DNA of 64,000 nt. It comes from Chrysomallon squamiferum (lineage: Eukaryota; Mollusca; Gastropoda; Neomphalida; Peltospiridae). Where the stretch lies: positions 10,367,351 to 10,431,350 of the forward strand of contig CM022677.1 of NCBI GenBank assembly GCA_012295275.1, read 5' to 3'. This document shows positions 61,100 through 64,000 of this stretch, piece after piece. Within the stretch, counting starts at the first letter, position 1. Each line of letters starts with the position of its first letter. A model generated the notes under the pieces. It was not told where the DNA came from. It was given only the letters and a program-made list of their open reading frames with translations, and did not search any database. The position numbers and the translations under genes are program-made.

Positions 61100-61745
61100 G
61101 TTGGAAAAAACTGACTCACTCACAGGGCAGTACATATCATATTATCTAATATACTAGACAGAGTGCACTGGATGGAACAAATGGACTCACTGACATGACA
61201 GTATGTACCACAGTCTCTAATATACTCTACACATGGTGCAATGGATGGAACAAATGGACTCACTGACATGACAGTATGTACCACAGTCTCTAATATACTC
61301 TACACATGGTGCAATGGATGGAACAAATGGAATCACTGACATGGCAGTACATACCACAGTCTCTAATATACTCTACACACAGTGCAGTGGATGGAACAAA
61401 TGGAATCACTGACAGGGTAACACATACCAGACAGACTATAAAACACTATGCAGAATGCACTTGCTGGATAAAACTGACTCACACAGAGGGCAGTATGTAC
61501 CACAGCCTCTAATGTACTGGACACAGTGGACTAGATGGACTCACTGGACATACACAACAGCTCTCTTATACAAAAGACGCAGTGAACTGGCTGGAACAGT
61601 TGGGCTCGCTGAGATTGTAGTGCGTACCACAACATCTAATATACCAGATACAGGGCACTGGATAGGGTAGCACATACCACAGTCTCAAATATACTAGACA
61701 TTATACACTGGATGAACAGATCTACTTGCTAAAGGATAACACATT
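61100..61745 (+). repeat. 73-bp minisatellite family M, locus 2
   Basis: gtgca.tggatggaacaaatgg starts at 61163, 61236, 61309 and 61382, exactly 73 apart. More degenerate units continue to about 61745. Each unit carries cactgacatgacagtatgta, ccacagtctctaatatact and ctacacatg. The right side runs into the non-LTR retrotransposon remnant. It is the reverse complement of the family at 29.3 kb. Confidence 0.9.
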
Positions 61746-61847
61746 CCACAGATACTAATATACCAGACATGCCTCTAACCAACAGACACATGACAACACA
61801 CTGCAGCACTGAGTCAATGGGAAGTTCTAAATGAGTTGCAGCATTGT

Positions 61848-63321
61848 GACCACCACCCTATATTCACAAATTACTATAACAAAAAAACCTTCTCCAACAA
61901 CTCAATATTTACACCCAAATGAAATTTCACCAAAGCAGACTGGGAAGGATTCTACAAAGAATGGAAAAATATTAAAATAAAAATCAACACTGACACATAC
62001 TGCACTTCACTTACAACATAGACTCAGGCTGTCACTGAAAACCTAAAACCAAAAATAACAAAATATCCACTGAGTGCTGGACTGAGCTTATTGGAAATAA
62101 ATATAGAAGACAATATAAAAAAATCCAAAAACAAATCTAAGCAAAAATCAATCTATACTTGAAAAATACAAAACAGTCAAAAACATTAGTAATAACAGTT
62201 GGTCTTTTTAATGTAACTTGGTAAACAGGAATGATACCAACAGACTGGAAACTTGCATAAACCTTACAAATACCATTCACTACCAATCAACTACAGAACA
62301 GTTACACTAACTTACACATGTAAAACCCTTGACACACTTGTAAAACATACACCTGAAAAAACACATAAACAACAATAATTTAACAAGTAAATAACAGAAC
62401 ATTACAACAGTTTACTAAATTCCGTTCAGTTAATAAAAAAATAAAGTAATTACAGTATTCATAGATTTCTGGCAGATCTCTAAACAACCAAATACAAACA
62501 TACCTAAACAACTTAAATGACTGCCTTTAAACTGAAAGAAAAAATTTCACTTAGACAGCATGCCTCCTCTCCAATAAAGTAAAAGAAAAAAAAACCAGAA
62601 AGAAACATAACAGCAAAATAACACTAAAAATAGATAACCATTTAATAACAAAGAAAATCATTCAAATTCTTAGTATTCACATTTGACAGCCAACTTTGGA
62701 TGCCACACACAGAAGATAATCACATCTTGTAAAAACTTTTACCAAACATCACACTGCCTGACAGGCTAATATATTAGATAATATGCCTGACAGTCTCATG
62801 TTAGAATAAAACATACAACACTTGAAATACAGACAAAAACCTACAGATACTAAAATATTGTGATTAAATCCACTGTCAGTAATAAACATTAATAAGGAGT
62901 TAGGCCCTGATCAACCATTTAAAATTCACATTTCACTACAATTTAATTTTTAAACAACAGTCAGCCATATTGAAATGGAGACTGGAGTGGGTGAATTTTG
63001 CATTCAGCAACTAGTAAAGAACTAAAATCAACATTAGTTACACCTTTCATCATCAAAACACAAAATCATATTAGTAAGAAACTACATAAAACCCTTACCA
63101 GACTGAGAATCAGCTAGTCCACCAATCTAAACACAATCAAATTCAAACACAAAATAAACACAACACTAAACTGTAGCTGTGGAATTTCTGAAACCATGAA
63201 ACATTACTTATTTCTCTGTCCACATTTTTCCAGTGAACACCTAATGCTACAGGACACATTCAATGAATTAAACATTGAATTTACATTTAAAAACATCTGG
63301 ATAGCAACAGTGAAAAACTGA
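61848..63321 (+). mobile_element. Degenerate non-LTR retrotransposon (LINE)
   Basis: The plus strand reads, with many stops and shifts: the end of an apurinic-type endonuclease (DHHPIF at 61848, then NFTKADWEGFYKEWKN); the reverse-transcriptase entry (IPTDWKLA near 62237, NYRTVTLTYTCKTLDTLV near 62290, VFIDFW near 62458); and a clear C-terminal zinc-knuckle segment at 63103-63321 (NCSCGISETMKHYLFLCPHF, then LNIEFTFKNIWIATVKN, stop TGA). The CxCG...ET..H.L..CP pattern is typical of the tail of Jockey/CR1-like elements. The 5' part is missing and replaced by the 73-bp minisatellite. No poly-A or short terminal repeat is confirmed. Confidence 0.75.
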
Positions 63322-63497
63322 GAGCCAAATTTTAATTCAAACAAATAAATAGACACAAATGTTTTACTAAATAAATTGAAAAACATAACATAACATAGCA
63401 CAGGCTAAAACAAATAAACAAAAAGCAAATACTCCAAAACAAAATAATTATATAAATTATTTAATTAACAGATTAACTGACTCACCAGCTGATAGGT

Positions 63498-63926
63498 TTA
63501 CTGACACACAGTTTCAGAACATATTTTAAAAGTTCCACATTTTCTTGACACAAGGAAGTAAACTGGTTCTGGCTGGTTTGGGCTGATTGGAATGTGAACT
63601 TTCTGTACTGACAAATGAAACTGAAGAAGACAATTAGGTTTTTCTTAAAAATAAAAATGAAAACAAAATTTAAAATAACAAACAAAAACATACTGCAATA
63701 TAAAATCAATTAATCTAAGAATTAATAGAATATCCTTAAAATTAGATTTACTCCTTTAAATATGTTTCAGAACTGATTCCAGTAAATATCACTTAATCTG
63801 TTACAAAAATTACACATTATTCAAATGAATTCTTACCCTGTGCAATAGCAGTCTGTTGATACTCCCTCCAAAGTGAAGATTCAGTCTCACATGTAGGAAG
63901 TATTTTCAAATTGCTCCCTTTGAATC
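63498..63926 (-). CDS. Last two exons of an unrecognised gene
   Basis: Minus-strand exon 63926-63837 has acceptor GTTGCAG and donor GGTAAG; it reads FKGSNLKILPTCETESSLW, then REYQQTAIAQ. It joins in phase (split codon G|TA) to exon 63607-63498 (acceptor TTTCATTTGTCAG), which reads VQKVHIPISPNQPEPVYFLV, then SRKCGTFKICSETVCQ, and TAA at 63500-63498. Both junctions are standard and the joined frame is clean. Upstream sequence to the window edge is also partly open (SSVSAAFSSRL, then a TGA), so either a further exon or an intron lies there. I do not recognise the domain. A second open frame through the last exon is out of phase and less likely. Confidence 0.55.
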
Positions 63927-64000
63927 CTGCAACTGACTCAGACAAAATTAGTCAAAGTCTTGATGAAAATGCTGCAGAAACTGAACTATCCTTTCTCTTC

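Overview
This is a eukaryotic nuclear window, strongly AT-rich, with split genes, long introns, many trinucleotide and tetranucleotide microsatellites, and layers of decayed transposons. Three things point to a mollusc, probably a gastropod or similar lophotrochozoan: copies of a short word of the type gggaaataactctat/ggagataactctat, which I associate with mollusc genomes; a TRIM-like gene with RING, coiled coil and a beta-propeller-like tail; and lineages of Ty3/gypsy, hAT and non-LTR elements. No rRNA, tRNA, CRISPR or prokaryotic operon is visible.

Layout. 0-3.8 kb: the possible 3' end of a plus-strand gene, a minus-strand coding remnant with stops, and a degenerate telomere-like (CCCTAA) tract. 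3.8-9 kb: the best gene, a five-exon CTIF-like MIF4G-domain translation factor on the plus strand, with consistent splice phases but a one-base frameshift in exon 4. 10.2-14.5 kb, minus strand: Cys-rich exons, a decayed thrombospondin type-1 array and a partial ANKRD42-like ankyrin gene whose first recognisable exon runs into a 51-bp minisatellite built from its own splice junction. 15.6-18.4 kb: duplicated repeats, a foldback element and a ~125-bp tandem repeat. 18.6-21.4 kb: an unrecognised multi-exon minus-strand gene.

22-30 kb and 44-50 kb are dominated by non-coding repeats. Two blocks of homologous segments occur in the same order in both places, each ending in members of a ~110-170-bp satellite that also forms a 1.5-kb array at 35.1-36.6 kb. 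30-43 kb is a transposon graveyard: a truncated gypsy element lying among ankyrin/SOCS-like minus-strand exons, a decayed minus-strand hAT-like element, and a plus-strand hAT-like gene split by a second rearranged gypsy element.

50-64 kb: a small 42-bp-repeat reading frame, a ~790-bp non-autonomous DNA transposon with terminal inverted repeats, the TRIM-like gene (two coding exons plus an inferred 5'-UTR exon, frameshifted near the end), an 88-bp array followed by a 35-codon reading frame, a 73-bp minisatellite whose relative lies 32 kb away in inverted orientation, a degenerate non-LTR retrotransposon, and the last two exons of an unrecognised minus-strand gene.

Single-base frameshifts recur in regions that otherwise look conserved (CTIF-like, TRIM-like, TSP1 and ANKRD42-like). 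They may be assembly indels or true decay, and the sequence alone cannot decide. No known multi-gene pathway is encoded here. The interest lies in repeat birth, nested insertions and segmental duplication.
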